Shown here: positions 63,432 to 64,000 of the stretch, in pieces
Layout: each line of letters opens with the position of its first letter
Position numbering within the stretch: the first letter of the stretch is position 1
Assembly: GCF_024713975.1 (NCBI RefSeq)
Contig: NC_091094.1
Coordinates: forward strand, 18,374,501-18,438,500
Length of the DNA stretch: 64,000 bases
Direction of reading: 5' to 3'
From: Paralichthys olivaceus
Lineage: Eukaryota > Chordata > Actinopteri > Pleuronectiformes > Paralichthyidae
The notes under the pieces: model-generated
What the model saw: only the letters and a program-made list of their open reading frames with translations
Database searches by the model: none
What the model was told of the DNA's origin: nothing
Position numbers and translations under genes: made by a program

Positions 63432-64000
63432 CTGTAGAGATAACATTTCAAACACATACCAATGTCACACAGGGCACAACCAGCAATTATTTTCATTATC
63501 AATTAATCGTTTAATAGTTTTCTCGATAAATCACTCCGTCTTAAATATGTGAGAAATACAAATAAAACATTGTAAGATGCAAGCAAGTCACAAGAAACTC
63601 CAGAAAACAAACAAAAAAATCACCTAGTATGAGATTGATAATAAACATGTTAGTGAATTCTTTAAAAAAAACTGTGGTGATTTTCAGTTAACATATAGAG
63701 CTCAAATGTCCAACATCATTACCCACTCCGACAGAGAAATAGTTAGACTCAAGTGAAACAGTGAAAAAGAAAACAGGCAGCAGGTGGGACAGTTTAACAG
63801 TGACATCATCACTTTATGACATCACTTGTCATAAATTTGACAATGTATGTGTCAACATGTATTTCAGGTAATTATATAAGCAGAGACTCTGATGTGTTGT
63901 CATCTAAACTTAAATGTTGGTGTTCAGCCATCTGCACTACATGCAGCTTTAGACGACCTGACATTTTTTTTACTGCTCTACGCCTTAGGGCGATCAGATG
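63432..64000 (-). other. eif4b: eif4b intron to window edge
   Basis: AT-rich intronic sequence upstream of the RRM exon. The N-terminal coding exon(s) are not in the window. Nothing else is seen. Confidence 0.6.

Overview
This window is nuclear DNA of a ray-finned (teleost) fish, probably a percomorph. The evidence is three vertebrate genes with many short introns (often about 100 bp) and GT-AG splice sites, fish-type non-LTR retrotransposon tails and MITEs, and very many (CA)n/(GA)n microsatellites. All three protein genes lie on the minus strand. I assembled them exon by exon from translated homology, and every listed junction keeps the reading frame. Exon coordinates are therefore well supported, while UTR ends are not.

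Layout. (1) 17-18.5 kb: vdr, the vitamin D receptor. Six coding exons from the ATG at 6307 to the left edge encode the zinc-finger DNA-binding domain, the hinge/insertion region and the first part of the ligand-binding domain; the last exons are off the window. A noncoding exon at 17417-17491 and a candidate exon 1 ending at 18089 lead to a GC-rich promoter with CCAAT, GC-box and CRE motifs at about 18.3-18.5 kb. (2) 18.5-26 kb: intergenic sequence rich in old repeats, with one intact tRNA-Gln (UUG) at 24854-24925 and a possible small minus-strand transcript near 20.5-21.4 kb. (3) 26.7-45.2 kb: tns2 (tensin 2), with 26 coding exons in perfect phase (C1, PTP-like, C2, long Pro/Ser/His-rich linker, SH2, PTB). 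The first exon(s) encoding the extreme N-terminus are not certain. (4) 45.2-56.4 kb: repeat- and microsatellite-rich spacer or tns2 5' introns. (5) 56.7-64 kb: eif4b, with 13 coding exons from inside the N-terminal region, through the RRM, DRYG-rich region and an unusual Gly-17 tract, to the stop codon; the N-terminal exon(s) are off the right edge.

The genes do not form an operon. eif4b followed by tns2 in the same orientation matches the human EIF4B-TNS2 neighbourhood; vdr immediately next to tns2 does not match human, where VDR is several Mb away. Fish carry duplicated copies of such genes, and I do not assign a/b paralog names.

I see no CRISPR array, phage, bacterial or obviously novel enzymatic system. 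The points most worth checking are a five-codon upstream ORF whose stop overlaps the vdr start codon, splice sites of tns2 sitting directly in TG/CA microsatellites, the lysine-for-arginine P-loop of the tensin phosphatase-like domain, the Gly-17 insertion in eIF4B, and possible unannotated minus-strand exons upstream of vdr.
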